A DNA stretch of 64,000 nt from Litorivita pollutaquae (GTDB lineage: Bacteria > Pseudomonadota > Alphaproteobacteria > Rhodobacterales > Rhodobacteraceae), in the NCBI RefSeq assembly GCF_003205515.1, contig NZ_KZ826492.1, forward strand, positions 1 through 64,000. The letters are read 5' to 3'. Position numbers and translations under genes: made by a program. Positions within the stretch are counted from its first letter, which is position 1; every line of letters begins with the position of its first letter. The notes beneath the pieces are model-generated. The model was given only the letters and a program-made list of their open reading frames with translations. It was not told the DNA's origin and did no database searches. Below, piece by piece: positions 34,820 through 45,248 of this stretch.

Positions 34820-36055
34820 TCACCCGCCGGTGTTAATCTCCACGCCCAAGTGCTTGGCCACGGTGAAAATATCCTTGTCGCCTCGCCCGCACATATTCAT
34901 CACCAAAATATGGTCCTTTGGCAGGGTCGGCGCGATTTTCATCACATGCGCCAAAGCATGGCTGGGCTCGAGCGCCGGAATGATCCCCTCGGTGCGGCAA
35001 GAAAACTGGAACGCCTCCAAAGCCTCTTTGTCGGTGATCGACACGTATTCCGCCCGCCCTGTCTCATGCAGCCAACTGTGCTCTGGCCCGATGCCCGGAT
35101 AATCCAGACCTGCCGAAATCGAATGGCCTTCCAGAATTTGTCCGTCGTCATCTTGCAATAGATAGGTCCGGTTGCCGTGCAAAACGCCCGGCCGGCCGCC
35201 AGTCAAAGACGCGCAATGCTCCATCTTCTCGTCAACGCCCTTACCGCCGGCCTCGACCCCGATGATCCGCACGCTTTCGTCATCCAGGAATGGATAGAAC
35301 AACCCCATCGCGTTCGATCCGCCGCCAATCGCCGCCACGAGGCTGTCGGGCAACCGCCCCTCGCCTTCTTGCTCGGGCAATTGCCAGCGCACCTCTTTGC
35401 CGATAATCGCCTGAAAATCTCGGACCATTTCGGGATAAGGATGCGGCCCGGCCACTGTGCCAATGCAATAGAACGTGTTTTCGACGTTGGTGACCCAATC
35501 GCGCATCGCATCATTCATCGCGTCTTTCAACGTGCCGCGGCCCGATGTCACCGGCACCACTTCGGCCCCTAGAAGGCGCATGCGAAACACATTCGGCGCC
35601 TGCCGTTCAACATCTGTGGCGCCCATATACACCACACATTGCAGGCCGAATTTCGCACAGACCGTCGCCGTCGCAACGCCGTGCTGCCCCGCGCCGGTTT
35701 CCGCAATGATGCGGGTTTTACCCATGCGGCGGGCCAAGATGATCTGCCCGAGCACATTATTGATTTTATGCGCGCCGGTGTGGTTCAATTCGTCGCGCTT
35801 GAGATAGATTTTCGCCCCGCCCAACTCTTCGGTCATCCGGCTGGCATAATACAGCGGGCTCGGACGCCCGACATAATGCGTCCACAGATCATCCATCTCG
35901 GCCCAGAACGAGGCGTCGGTCTTGGCCTTCTCGTATTCTTCCTCAAGGCTGAGGATCACCGGCATCAAGGTCTCGGACACAAAACGCCCGCCAAAAATAC
36001 CAAACCGCCCCTGCTCATCAGGACCGTTTTTGAAGCTGTTGAAAAGGTCGTTCAT
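34820..36055 (-). CDS. trpB: Tryptophan synthase beta subunit
   Basis: 411 residues. PLP-dependent condensation of indole with serine. The PLP lysine is K97 in [11 protein letters not shown]; the phosphate-binding loop is GGGSNAMG; the beta-subunit start [15 protein letters not shown] is typical. Of the TrpB1 (alpha-partnered) kind. trpF precedes it on the same strand 141 bases away; trpA is separate at 29.5 kb. Confidence 0.97.
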   Translation of the reverse strand: MNDLFNSFKNGPDEQGRFGIFGGRFVSETLMPVILSLEEEYEKAKTDASFWAEMDDLWTHYVGRPSPLYYASRMTEELGGAKIYLKRDELNHTGAHKINNVLGQIILARRMGKTRIIAETGAGQHGVATATVCAKFGLQCVVYMGATDVERQAPNVFRMRLLGAEVVPVTSGRGTLKDAMNDAMRDWVTNVENTFYCIGTVAGPHPYPEMVRDFQAIIGKEVRWQLPEQEGEGRLPDSLVAAIGGGSNAMGLFYPFLDDESVRIIGVEAGGKGVDEKMEHCASLTGGRPGVLHGNRTYLLQDDDGQILEGHSISAGLDYPGIGPEHSWLHETGRAEYVSITDKEALEAFQFSCRTEGIIPALEPSHALAHVMKIAPTLPKDHILVMNMCGRGDKDIFTVAKHLGVEINTGG

Positions 36056-36155
36056 CTGGCTGCTCCCTTGCGCGTTGCACGCCGATGTAGCGCATGCGCC
36101 CAGTACGGTAAAGCGATGCGGCCAAAATCGCCGCGCCCGCCTTTCTATTTTCCGA

Positions 36156-36175
36156 AAATATCCCCGCCGGAGGCA
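36156..36175 (-). repeat. 20-bp dispersed repeat downstream of trpF
   Basis: Minus strand reads tgcctccggcggggatattt, 22 bases after the trpF stop. An exact 20-base copy lies at 55994-56013 behind irr, and a divergent one behind trpA. All three follow gene ends in the sense direction. Confidence 0.6.
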
Positions 36176-36196
36176 TCCATCGCCACCACAGAGCGC

Positions 36197-36874
36197 TTAG
36201 GTCAACTTTGGCACGGCACGCTGGCCCCCGGCGCCATGGACTGCCGCGACAAAGGCGCGAATTTTGTCCGCGTCTTTCACCCCCGGCGCGCTTTCCACGC
36301 CCGACGAGACATCCACCTGCCGCGTGCCCGTGCGGGCAATCGCTTCAGCCACATTGCCTGCATGCAAACCGCCCGCCAACATCCATGGCCGCGTCCAGTA
36401 TTTGCGTTGCACCAGCTGCCAATCGAACCGAAGCCCGTTGCCACCCGGCAATACCGCGCCTTTCGGCGGCTTGGCATCGATCAGCAATTGATCCGCCACC
36501 TGCGCATAAAGGTCGATCAACGGCAGATCGGCAGCCTCTGCGACCCCGATGGCCTTCATCACCGGCAAGCCATAGCGTTGCTTGACCTGCGCCACCCGAT
36601 CGGGGCTTTCCGATCCATGGAGTTGCAACATATCCAAAGGCACCTCGCCGGTGATCTTGTCCAACATGGCATCATCGGCATCCACGACCAACGCCACCTT
36701 GGCCAACCCCACAGGCGCGCAAAACGCCAATTCCCGCGCGGTCCCGATGTCGACATTGCGCGGGGATTTTTCAAAAAACACGAAACCGCAATAGGCCGCG
36801 CCCGCCTCGGCAACGGCCTGCACATCGGCGGGTGTTTTCAACCCGCAGATTTTCACACGCACATCAGAAGTCAT
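36197..36874 (-). CDS. trpF: Phosphoribosylanthranilate isomerase
   Basis: 225 residues, TIM barrel. [12 protein letters not shown] carries the catalytic Cys; the distal Asp lies in the [15 protein letters not shown] phosphate-site segment. Third step of the tryptophan branch. It precedes trpB and follows lapA by 8 bases, giving the order ihfB-lapA-trpF-trpB seen in relatives. Confidence 0.95.
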   Translation of the reverse strand: MTSDVRVKICGLKTPADVQAVAEAGAAYCGFVFFEKSPRNVDIGTARELAFCAPVGLAKVALVVDADDAMLDKITGEVPLDMLQLHGSESPDRVAQVKQRYGLPVMKAIGVAEAADLPLIDLYAQVADQLLIDAKPPKGAVLPGGNGLRFDWQLVQRKYWTRPWMLAGGLHAGNVAEAIARTGTRQVDVSSGVESAPGVKDADKIRAFVAAVHGAGGQRAVPKLT

Positions 36875-36882
36875 CGCGCCGC

Positions 36883-37233
36883 TCAGCTGGCTTCATCAAG
36901 CAGGGCAAGCACCTCGTCCTTGCCCTCATCCCGCTGGCCCTTCACGCGGCGCAATTCGCGTTCAAGCTGCTTGACCTCGCCATGCTTGCGGCGCGCCTCG
37001 GCCCGGTGCTTATGCTCGCGCATCCATTCCCAGATGAACCCGACCAACAGCCCCGCAATGATCCCGCCAAAGATCACCAAAAACAGCGGCATTTGAACCG
37101 AAGGATTCATAGCAGAAAATACCGCCAACTCTTCGGGCAACACCTTGACGGTGACCATTTGGCGATTGGCCAAAGCAATAGAAATGAGGGCCAGCGCAAA
37201 AATAGCGATGGAGGCATAGCGAATGTAGCGCAT
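36883..37233 (-). CDS. LapA domain-containing membrane protein
   Basis: 116 residues with two membrane segments (about 5-22 and 50-70), the latter reading [20 protein letters not shown], and a charged coiled-coil tail ([20 protein letters not shown]). Matches the LapA (DUF1049) family; in E. coli LapA/LapB control lipopolysaccharide synthesis at the inner membrane. It lies 3 bases after ihfB and 8 before trpF. Confidence 0.85.
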   Translation of the reverse strand: MRYIRYASIAIFALALISIALANRQMVTVKVLPEELAVFSAMNPSVQMPLFLVIFGGIIAGLLVGFIWEWMREHKHRAEARRKHGEVKQLERELRRVKGQRDEGKDEVLALLDEAS

Positions 37234-37236
37234 GGA

Positions 37237-37518
37237 TTATTTCCCGTTCAGTCGATCTCGCAGCAACTTGCCCGTTTTGAAGAAAGGAACGTGTTTCTCT
37301 TCGACCTGAACGGATTCGCCGGTGCGCGGATTACGCCCTACGCGGGCATCACGCTTTTTCACCGAAAATGCGCCAAAGCCGCGCAATTCCACACGGTCGC
37401 CGCGCGACATCGCATTGGTGATTTCTTCGAAGATAGTATTCACGATCCCCTCGACATCACGTTGGTAGAGATGCGGGTTTTCGTCGGCAATTTTCTGAAT
37501 AAGTTCAGATCGGATCAT
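37237..37518 (-). CDS. ihfB: Integration host factor beta subunit
   Basis: 93 residues from the ATG at 37518 ([17 protein letters not shown]). HU/IHF fold with the DNA-intercalating arm [20 protein letters not shown] and [12 protein letters not shown] at the end. IHF bends DNA as a heterodimer with IhfA and supports recombination and regulation. The order rpsA-ihfB is conserved in proteobacteria. Confidence 0.96.
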   Translation of the reverse strand: MIRSELIQKIADENPHLYQRDVEGIVNTIFEEITNAMSRGDRVELRGFGAFSVKKRDARVGRNPRTGESVQVEEKHVPFFKTGKLLRDRLNGK

Positions 37519-37855
37519 CGGTGTCCCCCCCGGGTTCAAAGTATTGGCACAGCAGTGTTTTAACTTAAACTATAGGAACAATCTGCCCAGAGCGAAACAC
37601 AAACGGCAAGAGGCAGCTGCGATTTCGCGTCACATTTCGGCGTGTTTGAACGAATTCCCCCGCCAACTTCGGAAAATACGGTATTCATTCGCCTGCAGCC
37701 CTCCGCTGTCCCACGCCCCGCACCGCATAGAAACCCATTGATTCGCTTGAGGAAAGCCGGTGGTGCTACTGTGTCCCATTCGGATACCGCAATGCAAGAC
37801 GGCCCCGCGATCTCTCGCGGGGCCGTCCAAATCATACAGCTAAGCAGTGATGTGC
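37519..37855. other. Intergenic stretch between rpsA and ihfB
   Basis: About 340 bases. The left end holds the rpsA terminator hairpin (37798-37827). The rest should contain the ihfB promoter; no frame with support. Confidence 0.5.
37798..37827 (-). terminator. Probable terminator of rpsA
   Basis: A perfect 13-bp stem (gacggccccgcga with tcgcggggccgtc) with a 4-base loop, 28 bases after the rpsA stop on the minus strand. Only a weak T-run follows, so termination may be partly Rho-assisted. Confidence 0.65.
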
Positions 37856-39535
37856 TTATTCGTCGCCCTTGAGCGCTGCGCCAAGGATATCACCGAGCGA
37901 TGCGCCCGAATCCGAGGAACCATACTGCTCGACGGCTTCTTTCTCTTCGGCGATTTCACGCGCCTTGATCGAGAGGCCGAGACGGCGGGTTTTTGCATCC
38001 ACGTTGGTGACGCGCACATCAACTTTGTTGCCGACCGAGAAACGCTCTGGGCGCTGCTCTGCACGGTCACGGCTGAGGTCGGAGCGGCGGATAAAGGACT
38101 TCATGCCTTCATATTCCACTTCGATGCCACCATCTTCGATCGATGTCACTTCAACCGTCACGATCGAGCCGCGCTTCACGCCGCCGATGGCTTCGGAGAA
38201 TTTGTCACCGCCCAAGGCTTTGATCGAGAGCGAGATGCGTTCTTTGTCGATGTCCACTTCGGAGACAACGGCCTGAACCACGTCGCCTTTGCGGTAGCTT
38301 TGGATCGCATCTTCGCCGCGCTCGTCCCACGAGATGTCGGAGAGGTGAACCATGCCGTCGATTTCGCCGGGAAGACCGATGAACAAACCGAATTCGGTGA
38401 TGTTCTTGACTTCGCCTTCGACTTCGGTGCCCTCGGGGTGGGTTTCTGCAAACACTTCCCACGGGTTGCGCATGGTCTGCTTGAGACCCAGCGACACACG
38501 GCGTTTGGCCGCGTCGATTTCCAGAACCATGACCTCAACCTCTTGCGAGGTGGACACGATTTTGCCCGGGTGGACGTTCTTTTTGGTCCAGGACATTTCC
38601 GAAACGTGCACGAGACCTTCGACACCGGGTTCCAGCTCCACAAAGGCGCCGTAGTCGGTGATGTTGGTCACGCGGCCGGTGTGAACCGATTCCAGCGGGT
38701 ATTTGCCAGCAACCAGATCCCAAGGATCGTCTTGCAATTGCTTCATGCCCAAAGAGATGCGGTGCGTGTCTTTGTTGATCTTGATGACCTGAACATTCAC
38801 CGTCTCGCCGATCGCAAGGATCTCGGAAGGGTGGTTCACACGGCGCCATGCCATGTCGGTCACGTGGAGCAGACCATCAACGCCGCCGAGGTCGACAAAT
38901 GCGCCATACTCGGTGATGTTTTTGACAACGCCTTCAACGGCCTGACCTTCGGTGAGGTTGCCGATAACTTCGGCGCGCTGCTCGGCACGGCTCTCTTCAA
39001 GGATGGCACGGCGCGAGACAACGATGTTGCCACGGCGGCGGTCCATTTTGAGGATTTGGAACGGCTGCTTAAGACCCATGAGAGGGCCCGCGTCGCGCAC
39101 GGGGCGCACGTCGACTTGGCTGCCCGGCAAGAAGGCCACGGCGCCGCCGAGGTCAACGGTAAAGCCGCCTTTGACGCGGTTGAAGATGGCGCCTTCGACG
39201 CGCTCTTCGGCTGCATAGGCTTTTTCGAGACGATCCCATGCTTCTTCACGGCGGGCCATCTCGCGCGAGATTACCGCTTCGCCGCGGGCGTTTTCAGCCG
39301 ATCGCAGGAAAACTTCCACTTCGTCGCCAACGGCGATTTCGGGTGCTTCACCAGGATTTGCGAATTCTTTAAGCTCGACACGGCCTTCCATTTTGTAGCC
39401 GACGTCGATGATGGCTTGGCCCGCTTCGATCGCGATCACCTTGCCTTTGACAACACTGCCCTCTTCGGGTGTGTCCATTTCGAAGCTTTCATTCAGGAGG
39501 GCTTCGAATTCCTCCATAGATACGTTCTGAGCCAT
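37856..39535 (-). CDS. rpsA: 30S ribosomal protein S1
   Basis: 559 residues from the ATG at 39535 (MAQNVSMEEFEALLNESF). Six S1/OB repeats can be followed, each ending in a segment such as ITEYGAFVDLGG, ITDYGAFVELEPG or ITEFGLFIGLPG. S1 recruits mRNA to the 30S subunit. Followed by ihfB as in most proteobacteria. Complete and of usual length. Confidence 0.97.
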   Translation of the reverse strand: MAQNVSMEEFEALLNESFEMDTPEEGSVVKGKVIAIEAGQAIIDVGYKMEGRVELKEFANPGEAPEIAVGDEVEVFLRSAENARGEAVISREMARREEAWDRLEKAYAAEERVEGAIFNRVKGGFTVDLGGAVAFLPGSQVDVRPVRDAGPLMGLKQPFQILKMDRRRGNIVVSRRAILEESRAEQRAEVIGNLTEGQAVEGVVKNITEYGAFVDLGGVDGLLHVTDMAWRRVNHPSEILAIGETVNVQVIKINKDTHRISLGMKQLQDDPWDLVAGKYPLESVHTGRVTNITDYGAFVELEPGVEGLVHVSEMSWTKKNVHPGKIVSTSQEVEVMVLEIDAAKRRVSLGLKQTMRNPWEVFAETHPEGTEVEGEVKNITEFGLFIGLPGEIDGMVHLSDISWDERGEDAIQSYRKGDVVQAVVSEVDIDKERISLSIKALGGDKFSEAIGGVKRGSIVTVEVTSIEDGGIEVEYEGMKSFIRRSDLSRDRAEQRPERFSVGNKVDVRVTNVDAKTRRLGLSIKAREIAEEKEAVEQYGSSDSGASLGDILGAALKGDE

Positions 39536-39816
39536 GTGGTCTCTAGGTTCCTTTAACATATGTTTCTGGCCGTGCGGTTGTCTCCGCCGGTCTTGAGGTT
39601 TGGTCATATGGGCGATTCGCAAAACAAAGAGGGCCGGAGGTCCGACCCTGCTCGATCTCTCATGTTTTGCGGTGTTTTCACCGTCTCGACGTCGCGGCAA
39701 ATACGCGCTTTAGCCTACGAATGCAAGGGTTTTGCGCATTCGAGCCATGCAATATGCCCCGATCCGGCCCGCAGGCTGTGATTGGCCGGCGCAGCGCCGC
39801 CGACAGCGGCGCGTGC

Positions 39817-40305
39817 TCACGCGCCTCTGGTCAGCCGCGAAATATAAGTGGCCTCGCTTTCGCCAGCTTGGCGCGCATAGGGGAAGGACGACCCGAACTG
39901 CGCCGCATCCCGTGCGGCCTGCGCCATATCGGCCCATAGCTGCGCCGCCAAAGGCGCAGAAATATCAGGCCGCGCCCCATTGCCCAAAATGCCCAGACCG
40001 GCCATTTGCACCGCCACAACATCATACCCCATCGACCATCCGTCAAACGGCGTCGCCGCCTCGGTCGTCGCCTCCATCAGCACCTCAAAGGAATGGTGGC
40101 GCCGGTCGGTTTCAATCCGTGGCAACAACCCGCGCAGGGCCTGCTCTGGCCCATGGAGCGCCTGAAAGAACTGGTCCTCGGCGCGCCATAAATATCCTGT
40201 GATCCCCTGCCCCGGATTAAAGGCAAGAGCCTCACGCACGATCGCAAGGTCGGACACATCGAATTCGGGAAAGCAGGCGATGCTGCGGTAGAGAACTTGA
40301 AGCAT
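39817..40305 (-). CDS. BLUF-domain blue-light photoreceptor
   Basis: 162 residues. Residues 1-95 are a BLUF flavin domain with the key positions in place: Y6 (VLYRS), N30 (ALAFNPGQGITGYLW), Q48 (FFQALHGP) and W90/M92 (GWSMGYD). BLUF proteins bind FAD and rearrange hydrogen bonds between flavin, Gln and Tyr in blue light. The remaining roughly 65 residues are helical with no known output domain, so it should signal by protein contact, as short BLUF proteins do. Next to cmk, with no evident partner. Confidence 0.88.
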   Translation of the reverse strand: MLQVLYRSIACFPEFDVSDLAIVREALAFNPGQGITGYLWRAEDQFFQALHGPEQALRGLLPRIETDRRHHSFEVLMEATTEAATPFDGWSMGYDVVAVQMAGLGILGNGARPDISAPLAAQLWADMAQAARDAAQFGSSFPYARQAGESEATYISRLTRGA

Positions 40306-40377
40306 GATCTATCGTTGGCTTAAGCGCTGGGAATGGTCAAACGGGATATGACCTATCCCTATTCTATTCGCTTTGCA

Positions 40378-40986
40378 CTACCCCCGTCTGGCGTCGATAT
40401 GGGCGATCGCTTGGGCCACGGCCGCGTCGATGTCCATCTGCGACGTGTCTAAAATCACCGCATCCTCGGCGGGTTTGAGCGGCGCGGCGGCGCGGGCACT
40501 GTCACGGGCATCGCGTTCGCGCAGGTCGGCCAGCACACTTTCATAGGTGACATCATGGCCGGACCCGCTCAATTCCTTGAACCGCCGTGTGGCACGTATA
40601 TCGTCATTGGCCGTCACGTATAATTTCGCCTCCGCCTCGGGGCAAATCACCGTGCCGATGTCACGTCCATCCAGAACCGCCCCCCCCGCACGACGGGCAA
40701 AGGCGCGTTGAAAATCGACCAAAGCGGCGCGCACTTCGGGGATCGCGGCGACACGGCTGGCGGCTTGCGCCACATCAGGTGTGCGCAGATCATCGGCCTG
40801 CAAATCCTCGGCGCGCAGGTTTTGCGCCGCCTCCAATGGCGACGTGCCGTCCAACGTCCGCCGCCCTGTGGCCCGATACAAAAGGCCGGTGTCCAAATGC
40901 GCAAAACCGAAATGCGCCGCCACTGCCTTGGAAATGGTGCCTTTGCCCGCCGCTGCGGGTCCGTCGATTGCAATGGTGAATGCCAC
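40378..40986 (-). CDS. cmk: Cytidylate kinase
   Basis: 202 residues. P-loop [11 protein letters not shown], then [12 protein letters not shown] and the [20 protein letters not shown] segment typical of CMP kinases. Phosphorylates CMP/dCMP to the diphosphates. It lies upstream of rpsA and downstream of aroA on the minus strand, reproducing the aroA-cmk-rpsA order, with the BLUF gene inserted. Confidence 0.95.
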   Translation of the reverse strand: MAFTIAIDGPAAAGKGTISKAVAAHFGFAHLDTGLLYRATGRRTLDGTSPLEAAQNLRAEDLQADDLRTPDVAQAASRVAAIPEVRAALVDFQRAFARRAGGAVLDGRDIGTVICPEAEAKLYVTANDDIRATRRFKELSGSGHDVTYESVLADLRERDARDSARAAAPLKPAEDAVILDTSQMDIDAAVAQAIAHIDARRG

Positions 40987-41272
40987 GCGCGTTCTGCCTT
41001 TGGTAGATGTCGGGGATTCGTGTTGTACCCCAAGCCCGCCGCGCCGTCACCCCTGACGGAAACAAGACGTGAGGTGACGGCGAAAATGAGGGCACAAGGC
41101 TCACAAGCCGCCTTGGCTTTTGCTTGCCCCGGCTCTGCTGTGGCGTTCAATATTGAAAACAATCCGCGCCACAGCGACACTACCTGCCCAAAGCATCCGC
41201 CTGTGCATCTCCACCGCATCAAGCACAATGACCGGGGTCAAAGGCATGCCAGCGGCGGCGTCGGATCGACGC

Positions 41273-42619
41273 TCAGCTTCGACGGATCTCCGCACCAAGC
41301 GCCGCCATCAGAGGTTCAAACACGGGAAACGACGTGGCAATCGGCGCGCCATCATCGACAGACACCGGCGCGTTGGACGCCATGCCCATAATCATGAAAG
41401 ACATGGCAATGCGGTGATCGAGGTGGCTGACCGCCTCCATGCCGCCCGCGACATTGCCGTGGCCCGCGCCTCTGACGATCCACCAATCGGCGCCGTCCTC
41501 GACGGTGATGCCGCCTGCGCGCAACCCGGTGGCCATGGCGTCGATCCGGTCGCTTTCCTTAACGCGAAGCTCCTTGACGCCGCGCATCACCGTGTCGCCT
41601 TTGGCAAAGGCCGCAATCACCGACAGGACCGGATATTCATCAATCATCGATGCGGCCCGTTCTGGCGGCACTTCGATGCCGTGCAAGTCAGGCGAGAACC
41701 GCGCGCGCAAATCGGCAACCGGCTCGCCGCCCTCTTCGCGCGGGTTTTCGAACGTCAGGTCCGCGCCCATCTCTTGCAAGGTGGTGAACAATCCCGCCCG
41801 CGTCGGGTTCAACCCGATATTGGGCACCAACACATCCGATCCGGGCACGATCAATGCCGCGCAAACCGGAAAGGCCGCCGAGCTGGGATCACGCGGCACG
41901 ATGATCTCTTGCGCGTTGAGTTCAGGTCGCCCCGTCAAGGTGATCACGCGCCCCTCGTCCGTCACCTCGGTGGTGATGGTTGCGCCAAATCCGGCCAGCA
42001 TCCGTTCGGTATGATCGCGGGTGGCTTCTTTTTCGATCACGACCGTCTGCCCCGGTGCATTCAGCCCCGCCAGCAATACCGCCGATTTCACCTGCGCCGA
42101 GGGCATGGGCACCACATAGCGCACCGGCATCGGGTCTGCCGCGCCGACAATCGTCATCGGCAAACGCCCGCCCGTGCGGCCATGCGATTGCGCCCCGAAC
42201 AAAGCCAGCGGATCGGTCACCCGCGCCATCGGGCGGCCATTCAAGCTGGCGTCGCCGGTAAATGTCGCCGTGATCGGAGAGCTCGCCATCGCCCCCATAA
42301 TAAGCCGCACGCCGGTGCCGGAATTGCCGCAATCAATCACGTTTTCAGGTTCGGCAAAACCGCCAACCCCAACGCCGTAAACCCGCCAATTGCCGCCGCC
42401 CAGATCCTCGACTTCGGCGCCAAAGGCGCGCATCGCCTTGGCAGTGTCGAGCACATCCTCACCTTCGAGCAACCCGCTGATCCGCGTTTCGCCCACGCAC
42501 ATCGCGCCAAGGATCAAAGAGCGGTGCGAAATGGATTTATCCCCCGGCACATGCGCCTCGCCTTTGAGCGGGCCGCAAGCGGCGGAAATCATCGGGATCG
42601 GGGTGCCGTGCGCGGACAT
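41273..42619 (-). CDS. aroA: 3-phosphoshikimate 1-carboxyvinyltransferase (EPSP synthase, class II type)
   Basis: 448 residues. Shikimate-pathway enzyme joining PEP to shikimate-3-phosphate. All four class II (CP4-like) motifs can be read: GDKS in [15 protein letters not shown] in [14 protein letters not shown] in PSAQVKSAV and NPTR in LNPTRAG. The PEP-site loop reads NSGTG, with glycine where the CP4 enzyme has alanine. So it is a class II enzyme by framework but without that tolerance-associated residue; sensitivity cannot be predicted safely. Upstream of cmk. Confidence 0.95.
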   Translation of the reverse strand: MSAHGTPIPMISAACGPLKGEAHVPGDKSISHRSLILGAMCVGETRISGLLEGEDVLDTAKAMRAFGAEVEDLGGGNWRVYGVGVGGFAEPENVIDCGNSGTGVRLIMGAMASSPITATFTGDASLNGRPMARVTDPLALFGAQSHGRTGGRLPMTIVGAADPMPVRYVVPMPSAQVKSAVLLAGLNAPGQTVVIEKEATRDHTERMLAGFGATITTEVTDEGRVITLTGRPELNAQEIIVPRDPSSAAFPVCAALIVPGSDVLVPNIGLNPTRAGLFTTLQEMGADLTFENPREEGGEPVADLRARFSPDLHGIEVPPERAASMIDEYPVLSVIAAFAKGDTVMRGVKELRVKESDRIDAMATGLRAGGITVEDGADWWIVRGAGHGNVAGGMEAVSHLDHRIAMSFMIMGMASNAPVSVDDGAPIATSFPVFEPLMAALGAEIRRS

Positions 42620-42758
42620 GGGGGCTTCCTTCGTCTAATATCAAAAGCCTGATAGCAGGGGCAGCGTGAGCGGTAAATGGTTTTGAAAACCGCCCCCTCG
42701 ACAGCGGATCACACGGTGCTCTGCGCGCCGCCCCCACGCAGCCGCGCCCGCGAGCGCA

Positions 42759-43571
42759 TCACAGGCGCCGGAAGGTCAAATAATGTGGCGTGCGCTCTTC
42801 GCGGATGGCTTTTTGCTCGTAGCGGGTGGAGATCCAATCGCCCCACGGCGCGCGCCAATCCTCCGGCCCTTCGGCGCACCATTCGAACCCGGCGCGCGGC
42901 ACCTCTTCCAAGGTTTGGCGCACGTAATCGGGGATATCGGTGGCGACGCGGAAAATCGCGCCGGATTTCATCACGCGGGCCAATGCGGTCAGGTAATCCT
43001 GGGTCACGAACCGGCGGCGATGGTGGCGTTTCTTCGGCCACGGATCAGGATAAAGCAAGAAGGCCCGCTCAATCGACGCATCGGGCAAGACATCAAACAT
43101 ATCGCGCACATCGCCCGGATGCACCTTGAGGTTTTCGACCCCCGCCTTGCGAATTTTACCCAAAAGCATCGCCACGCCGTTGATATAGGGCTCGCATCCG
43201 ATGATGCCGACATCGGGGTATGTGGCGGCCTGATGCACCAAATGCTCGCCGCCGCCGAAGCCGATCTCAAGCCACACGGGCTTGCCGCCGAACATCGCGG
43301 CGGGGTCGAGCGGCACGCGGTCCGGGTTGACCTCCCAATCCACCGCTCCGGGGGAAAGTTTGGCCAGATCCTCTTCCAAATAGGCCTCTTGGCTTTGCCG
43401 CAATCCCTTGCCCTTGAACCGGCCGTAAAAATTGCGCCATGGCGCGCCGCTGGGATGAGTGCCGCCGGCCGGATCATCGGAGGCGGTGCCACGAATATGC
43501 ACGGGGCCAGCGCCCTTTTTCACATAGGGCGTATCGGGCTTGGCGGGTTTGGAAGGGCTGTCATCATTCAT
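42759..43571 (-). CDS. trmB: tRNA (guanine-N7-)-methyltransferase
   Basis: 270 residues. SAM-binding motif WLEIGFGGGEHL, then GCEPYINGVAMLLGKI and the TrmB signature LLYPDPWPKKRHHRRRF. Methylates G46 in the tRNA variable loop. The N-terminal 30 residues are a polar extension. About 400 bases after the metK gene on the same strand. Confidence 0.94.
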   Translation of the reverse strand: MNDDSPSKPAKPDTPYVKKGAGPVHIRGTASDDPAGGTHPSGAPWRNFYGRFKGKGLRQSQEAYLEEDLAKLSPGAVDWEVNPDRVPLDPAAMFGGKPVWLEIGFGGGEHLVHQAATYPDVGIIGCEPYINGVAMLLGKIRKAGVENLKVHPGDVRDMFDVLPDASIERAFLLYPDPWPKKRHHRRRFVTQDYLTALARVMKSGAIFRVATDIPDYVRQTLEEVPRAGFEWCAEGPEDWRAPWGDWISTRYEQKAIREERTPHYLTFRRL

Positions 43572-43924
43572 GGCCGCCTCCTACTGCGTCAGGGCCGGCA
43601 AATCAATGGGCACGCGCAACAGCATTGGGCGCAGCCTTGAGCCGTGAGCATCGGACGGGCCGCATCGAACACCTACGCGATATGAGGCGAAAAGGCGCGC
43701 GCGCCGATCACCCGCCGCCGTGACCAGGCGCTGTTTGCCGCCAGCGACAGCGCCATTTTGGACGCCGCAAAAACCCGCCCAGCGCGGCAATCATATCGGG
43801 GTATCCCAAGCCTTGAGGCAACATTGGGATGGCGGGCAACCGCGAGCGTGCCGCGCTGCAGACCCTGCACGCGCCCGCAAAGCAGTCGGCTTGAACATGG
43901 GGGAGCGGCGCATCCGGGACGCAA
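43572..43924. other. Intergenic stretch between metK and trmB
   Basis: About 350 bases with no supported gene; GC-rich frames on both strands lack ribosome binding sites. It ends at the metK terminator and should contain the trmB promoter. Confidence 0.45.
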
Positions 43925-43957
43925 AAAGGGCGGCCCGTTTCTGGCGAGCCGCCCTTT
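43925..43957 (-). terminator. Rho-independent terminator of metK
   Basis: Stem aaagggcggc (43925-43934) with gccgcccttt (43948-43957), loop of 13, followed on the minus strand by TTTTTGC. Located 22 bases after the metK stop. Confidence 0.85.
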
Positions 43958-43978
43958 GCAAGCCATCAAGGTGAAAGC

Positions 43979-45160
43979 TTAAACTGCTTTTTTCAGCGCT
44001 TCGACCAGATCGGTTTTCTCCCACGAGAAGCCACCATCTGCCTCAGGTGCGCGGCCAAAGTGGCCATAGGCTGCCGTGCGCTCATAGATCGGTTTGTTGA
44101 GCTGCAAATGCGAACGGATGCCGCGCGGCGTCAAATCCATAACCTTCGGGATCGCCGCTTCGATCAGCGCTTCACTGACCTCGCCGGTGCCATGCGTATC
44201 CGCATAGATCGACAGGGGTTTGGACACGCCAATCGCATAGGACAATTGAATGGTGCAGCGGTCCGCCATGCCAGAGGCCACAACGTTTTTCGCCAGATAG
44301 CGCGCCGCGTAGGCCGCCGAACGGTCCACTTTGGTCGGATCTTTGCCCGAGAAGGCACCGCCGCCGTGGGGGGCCGCGCCGCCGTAGGTATCGACAATGA
44401 TCTTACGCCCGGTCAGGCCCGCATCCCCATCGGGGCCACCGATGACGAAAACGCCCGTCGGATTGACCCACCATTCTGTCGCCTCGTCGATCCACCCCTC
44501 GGGCAGAACCTCGCGGATGTAGGGTTCGACAATGGCGCGAATATCGTCGCTGGTTTGGGCCGCGTCGGCGTGCTGGGTCGAAAGCACGATCGAGCTGATC
44601 CCAACCGGCTTGCCGTTTTCATAACGCACCGAAAGCTGGCTTTTGGCATCGGGGCGCAGGGTCGGCTCGGTGCCGTCCTTGCGCACTTCGGCCAAACGGC
44701 GCAGCACCGCGTGGGAATACAGGATCGGGGCGGGCATAAGCGCCTCGGTCTCGTTGGTGGCATACCCGAACATGATGCCCTGATCGCCGGCCCCTTCGTC
44801 CTTATCCGTCGCCGCATCGACGCCCTGGGCGATATGGGCCGATTGCTCATGGAGCAGATTGGTGATCTCGCAGGTCGCGTGATGGAATTTGTCCTGCTCG
44901 TATCCGATGTCCTTGATACAGGCGCGCGCGATGTCTTCGATGCGGCCCATATATTCGGTCAACTTGCTTTGATCCGACAGGCCGACCTCCCCGCCGATCA
45001 CCACGCGATTAGTTGTCGCAAAGGTCTCGCAAGCCACCCGCGCTTCGGGTTCCTCGCTCAAAAGCGCATCGAGGATGGCGTCGGAAATGCGGTCACACAC
45101 CTTATCGGGGTGCCCTTCGGAGACGGATTCCGAAGTGAAGATATAGTTTTGGCGGCTCAT
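43979..45160 (-). CDS. metK: S-adenosylmethionine synthetase
   Basis: 393 residues. Makes SAM from methionine and ATP. Signature segments: [18 protein letters not shown] with catalytic His, [19 protein letters not shown] and [10 protein letters not shown]. Complete. The ATG is 5 bases after a SAM/SAH-type riboswitch whose 3' part contains the ribosome binding site (GGAG), so translation should fall when SAM is abundant. Confidence 0.97.
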   Translation of the reverse strand: MSRQNYIFTSESVSEGHPDKVCDRISDAILDALLSEEPEARVACETFATTNRVVIGGEVGLSDQSKLTEYMGRIEDIARACIKDIGYEQDKFHHATCEITNLLHEQSAHIAQGVDAATDKDEGAGDQGIMFGYATNETEALMPAPILYSHAVLRRLAEVRKDGTEPTLRPDAKSQLSVRYENGKPVGISSIVLSTQHADAAQTSDDIRAIVEPYIREVLPEGWIDEATEWWVNPTGVFVIGGPDGDAGLTGRKIIVDTYGGAAPHGGGAFSGKDPTKVDRSAAYAARYLAKNVVASGMADRCTIQLSYAIGVSKPLSIYADTHGTGEVSEALIEAAIPKVMDLTPRGIRSHLQLNKPIYERTAAYGHFGRAPEADGGFSWEKTDLVEALKKAV

Positions 45161-45165
45161 GAAAG

Positions 45166-45213
45166 TGCTCCATTTAAAGTGAATCCGCCCCGTCAGGAAG
45201 CCGTTGGGGCGGC
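45166..45213 (-). promoter_or_regulatory. SAM/SAH-type riboswitch in the metK leader
   Basis: Minus strand: stem ccgcccc (45212-45206) with ggggcgg (45191-45185) encloses the loop aacggcttcctgac, followed by an A/U-rich linker and aatggagca. The loop and tail match the known Rhodobacterales SAM/SAH riboswitch consensus, in which the loop pairs with the GGAGC tail to form an H-type pseudoknot. That tail is the metK ribosome binding site, 7 bases before ATG, so ligand binding should block initiation. Confidence 0.85.
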
Positions 45214-45248
45214 GTTGCTGTTTTGCCTATGCGCCGCCTCGGGCGCGG

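Noticed and set aside
37847-39556. 569-codon plus-strand frame across rpsA
   Set aside because: Antisense to rpsA; composition mirrors S1 repeats.
41120-42652. 510-codon plus-strand frame across aroA
   Set aside because: Antisense shadow of aroA.
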